Shown here in pieces: positions 26,767-35,920 of a DNA stretch of 64,000 nucleotides. Position numbers and translations under genes: made by a program. The DNA lies in the NCBI RefSeq assembly GCF_019710635.1, contig NZ_JAIFZS010000011.1, positions 1 to 64,000 of the forward strand. The letters are read 5' to 3'. The notes below the pieces were generated by a model. The model searched no databases and was not told where the DNA came from. It was given only the letters and a program-made list of their open reading frames with translations. Position 1 is the stretch's first letter, and each line of letters opens with the position of its first letter. Origin of the DNA: Mycolicibacterium xanthum. GTDB taxonomy: Bacteria > Actinomycetota > Actinomycetes > Mycobacteriales > Mycobacteriaceae.

Positions 26767-28157
26767 ACCCGCCACCGGTGGTGCTGGTGATCGGACCGGC
26801 GCTGGCCGGCGTCACCAGCCTGATCGCCGCGCTGGCCGTCCGGGTACCGGAAGCGGTGTTCGTCGACACCGCGCCGGCCGCGACCCCCGTGGCGGTGTTG
26901 TTCGTGGTGTCGGCGATCGCGCCGATCACCGAATCCGATTGTGCGCTCATCGATCTCGCCGCCGCCGACACCGACGGGGTGGTCGGCGTCCTGGCCAAGG
27001 TCGACGACCACCGTGATTGGCACGGGGTGCTCGCCGTCGATCGGGAGCGCCTCGCACACCACGCCGCACGCTTCCGGGACATCACCTGGGTGCCCACGGC
27101 CGCAGCGCCGCGGGCCGGGCTGCCGCTCCTGGACGAGCTCGTCGCCGAGGTCCGGCGGCTTCTGCAACGGCCCGAATCGAGCCGGCGGAACCTGCTGCGC
27201 GGTTGGGAGACGCGGGTGCACCGCGCCGTCTCGCTGATCGATCGTGAATCCGGCCTCCGGTCGTACGCCGGGCAGCTGCGCCGGGAGCGCGCCGAGGTAC
27301 TGCGGGACGACCGCCGCGCGGCTGCGGTGCGTACCGCCGGCCTGCGCGCCGACGTTCAACGGGCCCGGGTGGAGCTGTCCGGCGTGGTGCGGGAACGCTG
27401 CGCACTGGCGCGCGCCGAACTGCAGGACGCCGCGGCCACCGCGACCCGCGGGCGGGTCCCGGCCGGCGCGACCCGCGCGCGGGTGGACGATTTCGCGGCG
27501 CTGGTCCGGCGGCGGTGTGACGCGCTGGTCGCCGACGTCGATGCGGCGGCCGCCGCGCGGCGGCGGGATCTGTCGGCCGAGTACGGGGTCCACTGCCCGC
27601 CGACGGCTGTCGCTGCTCCCGGGATCACCCTGCGGGACCCGCCGCTGCGTGCGCGCAGGCTGGAGCGCCGGCTGAGCGTGGTGCTCGGCGCGGGCTTCGG
27701 GTTCGGTGTCGCGCTGATGTCGTCTCGGCTGCTGGCCGGGTTGGCTCCGGGGTTGGCGGGCGCCGGACTGGCGGCCGGCGGCATCGCCGGGCTGCTGCTG
27801 AGCCTGTGGGTGGTCGGCATGCGCGGGCTGCTGCAGGACCGCGCGGTGCTGGACCGGTGGGTCGCCGAGGTGACCGTGCAGGCCCGCGGCACGCTCGACG
27901 AGCGGGTGGCCGCCGGGATGCTGACGGCCGAGGTGGCGCTGACGGCGGCGACCCTGGCGGCCGCGGACGCGGCGCGCGAGTCGGCCGCGCGACAAGTGGC
28001 CGCCCTCGACGCCGAACTGGGCGAATCGGCCCGTGCCGCGGCCCGCGACGAAGCGCTGCGAAGCCAGATCCTGCCGACGCTGGAGGGTGTGTTGGCGGCC
28101 GTCCGGCGCCGTCTCGAAGGCCCGGAATCCCCCCGGATAGAGGTTACCGGCCAGTAG
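26763..28157 (+). CDS. Membrane GTPase-like protein, Rv0210 type
   Basis: A 464-residue protein with a divergent P-loop (VLVIGPALAGVTS, Val in place of the catalytic Lys) and a weak base motif (VLAKVDDH). Long helices with many Arg/Ala/Glu residues follow, then a hydrophobic hairpin (about residues 310-355, VVLGAGFGFGVAL, Gly/Ala/Leu run, GLLLSLWVVGM) and a C-terminal helical region. This is the layout of bacterial dynamin-like proteins, but with impaired nucleotide motifs. It is coupled to the Rv0209-like gene. The function is unknown. Confidence 0.7.
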   Translation: MNPPPVVLVIGPALAGVTSLIAALAVRVPEAVFVDTAPAATPVAVLFVVSAIAPITESDCALIDLAAADTDGVVGVLAKVDDHRDWHGVLAVDRERLAHHAARFRDITWVPTAAAPRAGLPLLDELVAEVRRLLQRPESSRRNLLRGWETRVHRAVSLIDRESGLRSYAGQLRRERAEVLRDDRRAAAVRTAGLRADVQRARVELSGVVRERCALARAELQDAAATATRGRVPAGATRARVDDFAALVRRRCDALVADVDAAAAARRRDLSAEYGVHCPPTAVAAPGITLRDPPLRARRLERRLSVVLGAGFGFGVALMSSRLLAGLAPGLAGAGLAAGGIAGLLLSLWVVGMRGLLQDRAVLDRWVAEVTVQARGTLDERVAAGMLTAEVALTAATLAAADAARESAARQVAALDAELGESARAAARDEALRSQILPTLEGVLAAVRRRLEGPESPRIEVTGQ

Positions 28158-28355
28158 CACACCCGTTGGCGGCCTTCTGAATCGTTCCTGTGAGTGATCG
28201 GACACGGTCCTGGCTTACCGCGGCTATGTCACCCGCGTTAACCTCAGTGGATAGGGGGTAGCGCGGCTGCGCTGGATTTCGGGCCTCGGGTTTCGAGTTC
28301 GCGCGTCTGCGTCCCGGCAGACATCTCGCAGGAAGATTGCAGGAGACCACACAGC

Positions 28356-30185
28356 ATGACCGCAGCGACCATTCCGGGACTGGATTCCGCACCGACCAAG
28401 CACGAGGGCCTGCTCGCCTGGGTGCGCGAGGTCGCCGAGCTGACACAACCCGACCGGGTCGCGTTCGCCGACGGCTCCGACGAGGAGTACGCGGCGCTGT
28501 GCGAGCACCTGGTGAACGCCGGCACCTTCAGGCGGCTCAACGAACACAGGAAGCCCAACTCGTATCTGGCTCTGTCCGACCCCTCCGACGTGGCTCGCGT
28601 CGAGTCGCGCACGTTCATCTGCTCCGAGAAGGAGATCGACGCCGGCCCGACCAACAACTGGATGGACCCCGCCGAGATGCGCACCCTGATGACCGGCCTG
28701 TACCGCGGGTCGATGCGTGGTCGCACCATGTGGGTCGTCCCGTTCTGCATGGGTCCACTGGGTGCCGAGGATCCCAAGCTCGGCGTCGAGATCACCGACT
28801 CCGAGTACGTCGTGGTGTCGATGCGCATCATGACCCGGATGGGCGCCGCGGCGCTGGAGAAGATCGGCGATGACGGCTTCTTCGTCAAGGCCCTGCACTC
28901 GATCGGCGCGCCGTTGGAGCCCGGCCAGAAGGACGTTCCCTGGCCGTGCAACGACACCAAGTACATCACCCACTTCCCCGAGACCCGGGAGATCTGGAGC
29001 TTCGGCTCCGGCTACGGCGGCAACGCACTGCTCGGGAAGAAGTGCTTCTCGCTGCGGATCGCCTCGGCGATGGCCCGCGACGAGGGCTGGATGGCCGAGC
29101 ACATGCTGATCCTCAAACTGATCTCCCCGGAGGACAAGGCCTACTACATCGCCGCCGCGTTCCCGTCGGCGTGCGGCAAGACCAACATGGCGATGCTGCA
29201 GCCCACGCTCCCCGGCTGGCGGGCTGAGACGATCGGTGACGACATCGCCTGGATGCGATTCGGCAAGGACGGCCGGCTGTACGCCACCAACCCGGAGTTC
29301 GGTTTCTTCGGGGTCGCGCCGGGCACCAACTGGGACTCCAACCCCAACGCGATGAAGACCATCGAGGCGGGGAACAGCATCTTCACCAACGTTGCGCTGA
29401 CCGAGAGCGGCGACGTGTGGTGGGAAGGCATGCCGCGCGAGCCGCACCACCTCATCGACTGGAAGGGCAACGACTGGTACGAGCGTGAGTCCGAGACGGT
29501 CGCCGCGCACCCGAACTCGCGATACACCACGCCGATGTCGCAATGCCCGACGCTGGCCCCGGAGTGGGACGACCCGCAGGGTGTGCCGATCTCGGCGATC
29601 CTGTTCGGCGGCCGCCGCAAGACCACCGTGCCGCTGGTGACCCAGGCCCGCGACTGGCAGCACGGGGTGTTCATCGGCGCCACGCTGGGTTCCGAGCAGA
29701 CCGCCGCCGCCGAGGGCAAGGTCGGCACGGTGCGCCGCGACCCGATGGCGATGCTGCCGTTCATGGGCTACAACGTCGGCGACTACATGCAGCACTGGAT
29801 CGACATCGGCAAGAGCGCCGACGAGGCCAAGATGCCGAAGGTGTTCTTCGTCAACTGGTTCCGCCGCGGCGACGACGGCCGCTTCCTGTGGCCGGGCTTC
29901 GGCGAGAACAGCCGGGTGCTGAAGTGGATCATCGAGCGTATCGAGCAGAAGGCCGGTGGCCACACCACCCCGATCGGTACTGTGCCGACCGCCGAGGATC
30001 TCGATCTGTCCGGCCTGGATGTCGATCAGGCCGATGTGGATGCCGCGCTGGCGGTCAACGCCGACGAATGGCGTGCCGAGCTCCCGATGATCGAGGAGTG
30101 GTTCGAGTTCGTCGGCGAGAAGTTGCCCACCAGCGTCAAGGACGAGTTCGACGCGCTCAAGACGCGGCTGGCCGAGTCCGACTGA
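28356..30185 (+). CDS. pckG: Phosphoenolpyruvate carboxykinase (GTP)
   Basis: A 609-residue cytosolic enzyme converting oxaloacetate and GTP to phosphoenolpyruvate, the gateway of gluconeogenesis needed for growth on fatty acids and host lipids. The GTP-type features are clear: P-loop FPSACGKT at residues 269-276, kinase-2 motif GDDIAWM, and NNWMDP near the N-terminus. It is preceded by GCAGGAGA about 13 bp before the ATG. The 198-bp gap upstream is long enough for regulation, but no operator is recognised. Known as pckA in M. tuberculosis (Rv0211). Confidence 0.97.
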   Translation: MTAATIPGLDSAPTKHEGLLAWVREVAELTQPDRVAFADGSDEEYAALCEHLVNAGTFRRLNEHRKPNSYLALSDPSDVARVESRTFICSEKEIDAGPTNNWMDPAEMRTLMTGLYRGSMRGRTMWVVPFCMGPLGAEDPKLGVEITDSEYVVVSMRIMTRMGAAALEKIGDDGFFVKALHSIGAPLEPGQKDVPWPCNDTKYITHFPETREIWSFGSGYGGNALLGKKCFSLRIASAMARDEGWMAEHMLILKLISPEDKAYYIAAAFPSACGKTNMAMLQPTLPGWRAETIGDDIAWMRFGKDGRLYATNPEFGFFGVAPGTNWDSNPNAMKTIEAGNSIFTNVALTESGDVWWEGMPREPHHLIDWKGNDWYERESETVAAHPNSRYTTPMSQCPTLAPEWDDPQGVPISAILFGGRRKTTVPLVTQARDWQHGVFIGATLGSEQTAAAEGKVGTVRRDPMAMLPFMGYNVGDYMQHWIDIGKSADEAKMPKVFFVNWFRRGDDGRFLWPGFGENSRVLKWIIERIEQKAGGHTTPIGTVPTAEDLDLSGLDVDQADVDAALAVNADEWRAELPMIEEWFEFVGEKLPTSVKDEFDALKTRLAESD

Positions 30186-30194
30186 CATTTCTCC

Positions 30195-30281
30195 GCGAGC
30201 GCGCAACCTATTTCTCCCTTCTCGGCGCGCGCGTCTGTGCGTAGGCGCGCCGTAGAACGCGTGCACTGAGCGCGCGCTCGC
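30195..30281. repeat. GC-rich extragenic inverted repeat
   Basis: GCGAGCGCGC (30195-30204) and GCGCGCTCGC (30272-30281) form inverted arms around a 67-bp centre containing further GCGCGC runs. It lies 10 bp after the pckG stop and may act as terminator. It looks like the palindromic extragenic elements common in mycobacteria. Confidence 0.45.
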
Positions 30282-30298
30282 CGTGAACCCGTCACCTC

Positions 30299-30312
30299 TT
30301 GACGGGTGTCAA
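30299..30312. promoter_or_regulatory. TTGAC-N4-GTCAA palindrome upstream of fadD4
   Basis: TTGACGGGTGTCAA ends 24 bp before the fadD4 ATG. The same arm spacing occurs at 41505-41518, 24 bp before the two-domain fadE start. It is a candidate operator of an unidentified regulator. Confidence 0.45.
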
Positions 30313-30336
30313 ACACGGCGTCGTAGAGTTCGGTCC

Positions 30337-31887
30337 ATGCAGATCCGCGACATCGCCGTTGCCACCCCAGACAAGCCCGCGATCATCCTGTATCCGTCCG
30401 GGACGGTGGTGACGTTCGGGGAACTCGAGGCCAGGGCCAACCGGTTGGCGCACCTGTTCCGGTCGGCCGGCCTGGTCGAGGGCGACGCCGTCGCGATCCT
30501 GATGGAGAACAACGCGCACATCCACGCGGTGATGTGGGCCGCGCGCCGGGCCGGGCTCTACTACGTGCCGATCAACACCCACCTGACCGCCGCCGAGGCG
30601 GCCTACATCATCGACAACAGCAGCGCCAGGGCGATCGTGGGTTCGGGCAAGCTCAAGGACACGCTGGCCGGGCTGGCCGGCGAACTGCCCAACGGTCTAC
30701 CGCCGCTGCTGGTGATCGCCGACGGAGCCGAATCGTCGGCGGCAGGCGCCTCCGGCGAACTCGACGGCTGGCTGAGCTACCCGGAATGTGTGGCCGATCA
30801 GCCGGACACCCCCATCGCCGATGAGATCGAAGGCGATCTCCTGCAGTATTCGTCGGGGACGACCGGCCGCCCGAAGGGCATCAAACGCGAACTACCGCAC
30901 CTACCCCCGGCCGAGGTGCCCGGGCTGATGGCCATGCTGGTGTCGTTCTGGATGCGCCCCGACGCGGTGTATCTCAGCCCCGCGCCGCTCTATCACACCG
31001 CACCGTCGGTGTGGTCGATGCAGACACAGGCCGGCGGAATCACGACCGTCGTGATGGAGAAGTTCGACGCCGAGGGCGCGTTGGACGCCATCGCCAAGTA
31101 CCGCGTCACCCACGCCCAGTTCGTCCCGGTGATGTTCACCCGGATGCTCAAGCTGCCCGAGGAGGTCAGGGCGTCCTACGACGTATCGAGCCTCGAGCGG
31201 GTCATGCACGCCGCGGCGCCGTGCCCGGTGGAGATCAAGAAGCACATGATCGACTGGTGGGGCCCGATCATCGACGAGTACTACGCCTCCTCGGAGGCAC
31301 ACGGATCCACGCTGATCACCGCCGAGGAGTGGTTGACCCATCCCGGGTCGGTGGGTAGACCGATGACCGGCGAGCTGCACATCCTCGACGAGGACGGCAA
31401 CGAGCTACCGCCGGGCCAGGCCGGCGAGATCTACTTCGAGGGCGGCGTCGACTTCGAGTACCTCAACGACCCGGACAAGACCGCCTCATCGCGCGACGCG
31501 CGCGGCTGGAAAACCGTCGGCGACATCGGCTACGTAGACGACGAGGGCTACCTGTACCTCACCGACCGCCGGCACCACATGATCATCTCCGGCGGGGTGA
31601 ACATCTACCCGCAGGAGGCCGAAAACCTGCTGGTCACCCATCCGAAGGTGATGGACGCCGCGGTGTTCGGCGTCCCGGACGACGAGATGGGCCAACGCGT
31701 GCAGGCCGTCGTGCAGACCGTCGACGCGGCCGATGCCACCCCGGAGTTCGCGCACGAGCTCATCGACTGGCTGCGTGATCGGCTGGCGCACTACAAGTGC
31801 CCGCGGTCGCTGTCGTTCGAGACGCAACTGCCGCGCACCGATACCGGCAAGCTGTACAAGCAGGAACTGATACAAAAGTATTCGTGA
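30337..31887 (+). CDS. fadD4: Acyl-CoA ligase FadD4
   Basis: A 516-residue AMP-forming ligase that activates a carboxylate to its CoA thioester. The ATP-binding motif is LQYSSGTTGRPKGIKRE, the hinge region reads VGDIGYVDDEGYLYLTDRRH and the catalytic C-terminal Lys is in PRTDTGKLYKQEL. The ATG at 30337 matches the family start MQIRDIAVATPDKPAI. It corresponds to Rv0214. It overlaps the following crotonase gene (GTGA), which suggests a shared degradation step. The native substrate is unknown. Confidence 0.9.
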   Translation: MQIRDIAVATPDKPAIILYPSGTVVTFGELEARANRLAHLFRSAGLVEGDAVAILMENNAHIHAVMWAARRAGLYYVPINTHLTAAEAAYIIDNSSARAIVGSGKLKDTLAGLAGELPNGLPPLLVIADGAESSAAGASGELDGWLSYPECVADQPDTPIADEIEGDLLQYSSGTTGRPKGIKRELPHLPPAEVPGLMAMLVSFWMRPDAVYLSPAPLYHTAPSVWSMQTQAGGITTVVMEKFDAEGALDAIAKYRVTHAQFVPVMFTRMLKLPEEVRASYDVSSLERVMHAAAPCPVEIKKHMIDWWGPIIDEYYASSEAHGSTLITAEEWLTHPGSVGRPMTGELHILDEDGNELPPGQAGEIYFEGGVDFEYLNDPDKTASSRDARGWKTVGDIGYVDDEGYLYLTDRRHHMIISGGVNIYPQEAENLLVTHPKVMDAAVFGVPDDEMGQRVQAVVQTVDAADATPEFAHELIDWLRDRLAHYKCPRSLSFETQLPRTDTGKLYKQELIQKYS

Positions 31888-32783
31888 GTCTCAACGCGGC
31901 GGACACCGTAGAGCTGGCCGGGGGAGTCGTCGTCGGCATCGGATCGCCGTCGGACGCCGCGACGTTCACGCTGACCGAGGGCCCCACCGACGACCGGCGG
32001 GCGGTCAGCGTCGCCTCGGTGCCCGACACGCTCGCTGAGCTGACCGAGCGCTGCCTGCGCTGGCCCCAGGCAGTCGCCATCTGCGACGACGTGCTGCGGG
32101 CCCTGGACCCCGCGGCCCCCGCGTACGCCGGGGTGATCACCGAGTCCCTGGCGTATTCGACACTGCAGGCGGGTGACGAGTTCGCCCGCTGGCTCGCCGG
32201 CCGCGGCCCCGCCCAGGTCCCGGAGATCCCGGAACCCGTTGTCACGCAACGGGACGGTGATCGACTCTCGATCAGGTTCAACCGCGCGCAGCGGCACAAC
32301 GCGTTCTCCACCGATGCCCGCGCGGCGCTGCTGGAGGCGCTGGAGGTGGTCCGGGTGGACCCCTCGGTCACCGAGATGGTGCTGGCCGGTAACGGTCCGT
32401 CGTTCTGCAGCGGAGGCGACCTCGCCGAGTTCGGCACGTTCGCCGATCCGGCCAGCGCCCACCTGGCGCGTACCCGGCACAGCCCGGCGCTGGCGCTCGC
32501 CGAGATCACCGCGCGCCTGGGCCAGGCCTGCCGTGCCGAGATCCACGGTCAGGTGCAGGGCAGCGGACTGGAGATGGCCGCGTTCTGTGGCTGGGTGACC
32601 TGCGACCCGGACACCGTGCTCGGGCTGCCCGAACTCGCCCTCGGCCTGATCCCGGGTGCCGGCGGGACGGTCAGCATCACCCGTCGCATCGGGCGCTGGC
32701 GCACGGCGTATCTGGTGTTGTCGGGCCGCTCCATCGATGCCCCGACCGCGCTGCGATGGGGTCTGGTCGACGCCGTCGGCTGA
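31884..32783 (+). CDS. Crotonase-family enoyl-CoA hydratase/isomerase, apparently permuted
   Basis: A 299-residue crotonase-superfamily protein, coupled to fadD4. The catalytic core starts only near residue 118 (VTQRDGDRLSIRFNRAQRHN), with the oxyanion-hole segments SFCSGGDLAEF and IHGQVQGSGLEMAAF, and both candidate catalytic acids, Glu in GSGLEMA and Glu in GLPELALGLIPGAGG. It stops at GLVDAVG, without the usual C-terminal helices. Instead residues 40-105 (ELTERCLRWPQAVAICDDVL, ESLAYSTLQAGDEFARWLAG) resemble those missing helices. A circular permutation is inferred. Function in beta-oxidation with FadD4/FadE3 is likely. Confidence 0.8.
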   Translation: MSLNAADTVELAGGVVVGIGSPSDAATFTLTEGPTDDRRAVSVASVPDTLAELTERCLRWPQAVAICDDVLRALDPAAPAYAGVITESLAYSTLQAGDEFARWLAGRGPAQVPEIPEPVVTQRDGDRLSIRFNRAQRHNAFSTDARAALLEALEVVRVDPSVTEMVLAGNGPSFCSGGDLAEFGTFADPASAHLARTRHSPALALAEITARLGQACRAEIHGQVQGSGLEMAAFCGWVTCDPDTVLGLPELALGLIPGAGGTVSITRRIGRWRTAYLVLSGRSIDAPTALRWGLVDAVG

Positions 32784-32790
32784 CCCGTGG

Positions 32791-33525
32791 TCACCCGGAC
32801 CGGCGCAACGTCACCCGGTAGGTGTACTGCTCGGGCTGGAACTGGCTGACCGCGAGCTCCACCGGACGGCCCGTGTCGTCGGTGTAGAGGCGGTCGACCC
32901 GCAGCATCGGATGGTCGCCCGCACAGCCCACCGCCGCCGCGGCCGCCGCGTCTGCGGCAGCCACCGTGATGGACTGCGCGGCCTCCGCGATCGGCGATGT
33001 CAGATGCGGCTCCAACAGCCCGATCACCGTATGGGTGCTGATGGCGCCGGTGGCCAGATGCGGCGAGGACGACACCAATACCGCCACCTCGGGAGGCAGA
33101 TGAACGGTGGTGTGCCCGAACGCGACACCCTCGTGCAGCCGGCGGAACACCACCGTGTGGACGATGTCGTCGTCCAGCCGCAGCCGGCTCGCCGCCTCGA
33201 CGTCGACGCGCCGGCGCAGGCCGTCGAGCACCTCCATCGTGGTGTCGTCCGACAGGCTCATCAGGTCCTCGATCGAGCCCAGCTGGCGCAGGTAGCGCCG
33301 GCTCTGTTCACCCGCGTAGGTGCCCCGGCCGGGTACCCGGAAGACCATGCCCTCGGCGACCAGATCCTGAAACGCGCGCCGGACGGTCTGGCGGGACAAG
33401 CCGTGCCGCGCCACCAGCTCGGACTCGGTCGGAAGCCGAGTCCCGTCCGGGTACCGGCCTGCGACGATCTCGTCCCGAAGTCGTTCCCGCAGAGCCTGAT
33501 ACGCGGGGGTCCGTTCGCTCCTCAC
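32791..33525 (-). CDS. GntR-family (HutC/UTRA) transcription regulator
   Basis: A regulator of about 244 residues with an N-terminal winged helix (LRDEIVAGRYPDGTRLPTES then HGLSRQTVRRAFQDL) and a C-terminal UTRA effector domain of chorismate-lyase fold (VHTVVFRRLHEGVAFGHTTV, IGLLEPHLTSPIAEAAQSIT). The GTG at 33525 gives a normal GntR N-terminus. The frame remains open upstream through four more 27-bp repeats, each offering a GTG and adding RSERTPAHV, so the true start and length may vary with repeat number. It is downstream of fadE3 on the same strand and may control the fadE3/fadD4 region. Confidence 0.8.
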   Translation of the reverse strand: MRSERTPAYQALRERLRDEIVAGRYPDGTRLPTESELVARHGLSRQTVRRAFQDLVAEGMVFRVPGRGTYAGEQSRRYLRQLGSIEDLMSLSDDTTMEVLDGLRRRVDVEAASRLRLDDDIVHTVVFRRLHEGVAFGHTTVHLPPEVAVLVSSSPHLATGAISTHTVIGLLEPHLTSPIAEAAQSITVAAADAAAAAAVGCAGDHPMLRVDRLYTDDTGRPVELAVSQFQPEQYTYRVTLRRSG

Positions 33526-33637
33526 GTGCGCGGGGGTCCTTTCGCTCCTCACGTGCGCGGGGGTCCTTTCGCTCCGCACGTGCGCGGGGGTCCTTTCGCT
33601 CCTCACGTGCGCGGGGGTCCTTTCGCTCCTCACGTCC
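33503..33637. repeat. 27-bp tandem repeat, five copies, between fadE3 and gntR
   Basis: Five 27-bp units of the type GCGGGGGTCCTTTCGCTCCT-CACGTGC lie at 33503-33529, 33530-33556, 33557-33583, 33584-33610 and 33611-33637. Copies 2 and 4 are identical. On the minus strand each is in frame with the GntR protein and encodes RSERTPAHV with its own GTG. The array fills the whole fadE3-gntR gap. Because the period is a multiple of three, copy changes would not break the frame. Confidence 0.9.
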
Positions 33638-33646
33638 GCGGGACCA

Positions 33647-34804
33647 TCAGATACCGCCCCTGGCGACCAGCTGACCCGCGATGACGTTGCGCTGGATCTC
33701 GTTGGTTCCCTCCCCGACGATCATCAGCGGGGCATCGCGGAAGTATCGCTCCACGTCGAACTCGGTGGAGTAGCCGTAGCCGCCGTGGATCCGGACCGCG
33801 TTGAGCGCGATCTCCATGGCAGCCTCCGAGGCGAACAGCTTGGCCATGCCCGCCTCCATGTCGGCGCGCTCGCCGGCGTCGTAGCGGTCGGCGGCGTGCA
33901 GCGTGAGCTGGCGTGCCGCGGTCAGCTTGGTGGCCATGTCGGCCAGATAGTGCCCCACCGCCTGGTGCTTCCAGATGGCTTGCCCGAAGCTCTCCCGACT
34001 CTGCGCGTAGGCCAGCGCGTCCTGCAGTGCCGCGCTGGCCACCCCGAGCGCGCGGGACGCGACCTGGATTCGACCCGTCTCGAGCCCCTTCATCATCTGC
34101 GCGAAGCCCTTGCCCGGCGCACCGCCGAGGATCGCCGACGCCGGGACCCGGCAGTCGTCGAACATCAGCTCGCACGACTCGACGCCCTTGTAGCCCAGCT
34201 TGGGCAGATCGCGCGACACCGTCAGACCCGCAGAGGGGTTGTCGACCAGCACCACCGAGATGCCGGTATGGCGCGGCCGGGCCTCGGTATCGGTCTTGCA
34301 CAGCAGCGCGATCAGGCCGGACCGGCGCGCGTTGGAGATCCACGTCTTGGCGCCGGCGATCACCAGGTCGTCGCCGTCCCGGCGGGCCACGGTGGTCATG
34401 TTCTGCAGGTCCGATCCACCGCCCGGCTCGGTCAGCGCCATCGTGGCACGAAGTTCCCCCGAAGCCATTGCGGGCAGATAGCGCAGCTTCTGCTCCTCGG
34501 TGCCGAACAGGTCCAGCAGCTTGGCCACCACCGTGTGCCCGCCCATCGCGCCGGCAAGGCTCATCCATCCCCTGGCCAGTTCCTGGGTGACCAGGACGTA
34601 GCAGCGGGTGGACACCGGTGTGCCGCCGTACGCCTCCGGGACGGCCAGCCCGTAGATGCCGATCTGCTTCATCTGCTCGATCCACGCCTCGGGGTAGGAG
34701 TTGGCGTGTTCGACCTCGCGCACCGTGGGCTTGATGTCGCGGTCGACGAAGGCACGCACCGTGTCGACCAGCATGGCCTCTTCGTCGTTGAGCCCGTCCG
34801 TCAC
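33647..34804 (-). CDS. fadE3: Acyl-CoA dehydrogenase FadE3
   Basis: A 385-residue FAD enzyme that introduces the alpha,beta double bond in acyl-CoA. Family marks are MALTEPGGGSDLQ, TWISNARRSGLIALL, and the C-terminal NAVRIHGGYGYSTEFDVERY with IVGEGTNEIQ. The GTG at 34804 is chosen for the strong GGAGG 6 bp upstream; ATG 34837 is in frame but has no ribosome site. It is divergent from the Rv0216-like hydratase across 92 bp, as for Rv0215c-Rv0216 in M. tuberculosis. Confidence 0.92.
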   Translation of the reverse strand: MTDGLNDEEAMLVDTVRAFVDRDIKPTVREVEHANSYPEAWIEQMKQIGIYGLAVPEAYGGTPVSTRCYVLVTQELARGWMSLAGAMGGHTVVAKLLDLFGTEEQKLRYLPAMASGELRATMALTEPGGGSDLQNMTTVARRDGDDLVIAGAKTWISNARRSGLIALLCKTDTEARPRHTGISVVLVDNPSAGLTVSRDLPKLGYKGVESCELMFDDCRVPASAILGGAPGKGFAQMMKGLETGRIQVASRALGVASAALQDALAYAQSRESFGQAIWKHQAVGHYLADMATKLTAARQLTLHAADRYDAGERADMEAGMAKLFASEAAMEIALNAVRIHGGYGYSTEFDVERYFRDAPLMIVGEGTNEIQRNVIAGQLVARGGI

Positions 34805-34896
34805 ACCACGCCTCCGTCGCTCGAAATGTACGGCCATATTCTGGCACGCCTTCGCATGTTGACACAGTCAGTCCGGCGCTGCCAGCATGACCAGCT

Positions 34897-35892
34897 GTGA
34901 CTTTGTCCGGCCAAATTTCCGGTGGACCCTTTTTCGACGATCTGCGGGTGGGCCAGGTGTTCGACACCGCTCCGTCGATGACGCTGAGCTCCGGGGTCGC
35001 CGCGGCCCACCAGGCGATCCTCGGTGACCGGATGCGGCTGCCGCTGGACGCCGAGCTGTCCGCAGCGGTGACGGGCGCCTCGGCGCCGATCGCGCACCCG
35101 GCGCTGGTGTGCGACGTGGCGATCGGGCAGTCCACGCTGGTCACCCAGCGGGTGAAGGCCAACCTGTTCTACCGCGGATTGCGGTTCCACCGCTTCCCGG
35201 TGATCGGGGACACCCTGCACACCCGGACCGAGGTGGTCGGCCTGAAGCAGAACTCCGCCAAACCTGGGCGCGCACCGACCGGGCTGGCCGCGCTGCGCAT
35301 GACGACCACCGACGGCGCCGGGCGGCTGGTGCTCGACTTCTACCGGTGCGCGATGCTGCCCGTCAGCGGGGCGGACGTCGAGACCGGCCACCGCGACGAC
35401 CTGGCCGGCATCGGGGCCGCCGCCGGCGCGCCGCCGGACCCCACGGCGGACTGGGACGCCGCGGCCTACCGCACCCGCGTGCCGGGTGCGCACGCCGGGC
35501 CGTCGCCGGGCACGGTGCTGCACAGCACCGCCGACGTGGTGACCAGCGCCCCCGAGCTGGCCCGGCTCTCGCTGAACATCGCTGCCACCCATCATGATTC
35601 ACGTGTCGCGGGCCGACGGCTGGTGTACGGCGGGCACACCATCGGTTTGGCGCTGGCCCAGGCCACCCGGCTGCTGCCCGACCTGGTCACGGTGCTGGGC
35701 TGGGAATCCTGCGACCATACCGGACCGGTGTACGAGAACGACACGCTGCACAGCGAGCTGAGCGTCGAGGGTGCCGATACCCTGCCCGACGGCCGCGGCA
35801 CCGTCCTGCGGTTGCGCTCGACGGTCTATGCCGCCGACCCCGGCGACGATCGCCAGGTGCTCGACTGGAGCTTCACCGGCCTGATGTTCTGA
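34897..35892 (+). CDS. Double-hotdog (R)-hydratase-like protein, Rv0216 type
   Basis: A 331-residue protein with two MaoC/hotdog domains in tandem. Visible parts are an N-terminal FFDDLRVGQVFDTAPSMTLS, YRGLRFHRFPVIGDTLHTRT in the first domain and GHTIGLALAQATRLLPDL plus YENDTLHSELSVEG in the second. Rv0216 has a known double-hotdog structure but lacks clear canonical hydratase residues, so activity is uncertain. The GTG start at 34897 begins MTLSGQISGGPFFDDL. The next gene starts 28 bp on, suggesting one operon with the CoA-transferase and amidohydrolase. Confidence 0.85.
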   Translation: MTLSGQISGGPFFDDLRVGQVFDTAPSMTLSSGVAAAHQAILGDRMRLPLDAELSAAVTGASAPIAHPALVCDVAIGQSTLVTQRVKANLFYRGLRFHRFPVIGDTLHTRTEVVGLKQNSAKPGRAPTGLAALRMTTTDGAGRLVLDFYRCAMLPVSGADVETGHRDDLAGIGAAAGAPPDPTADWDAAAYRTRVPGAHAGPSPGTVLHSTADVVTSAPELARLSLNIAATHHDSRVAGRRLVYGGHTIGLALAQATRLLPDLVTVLGWESCDHTGPVYENDTLHSELSVEGADTLPDGRGTVLRLRSTVYAADPGDDRQVLDWSFTGLMF

Positions 35893-35920
35893 GGCCGCCG
35901 TCGCCCACAATGGGGTGGTG

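Noticed and set aside
28224..30266. A 680-residue open frame antisense to pckG
   Set aside because: Its composition (His/Arg/Gly/Val-rich, no motif) is that of an antisense shadow of a strongly coding GC-rich gene.
33503..33637. The 27-bp repeat array as a CRISPR
   Set aside because: Units are directly adjacent with no spacers, and they are in frame with a protein.
34859..34871. TTGAC-ACA-GTCAG as a third full copy of the shared operator
   Set aside because: The spacer is 3 bp and one arm has a mismatch; kept only as a weak variant in the finding on the shared motif.
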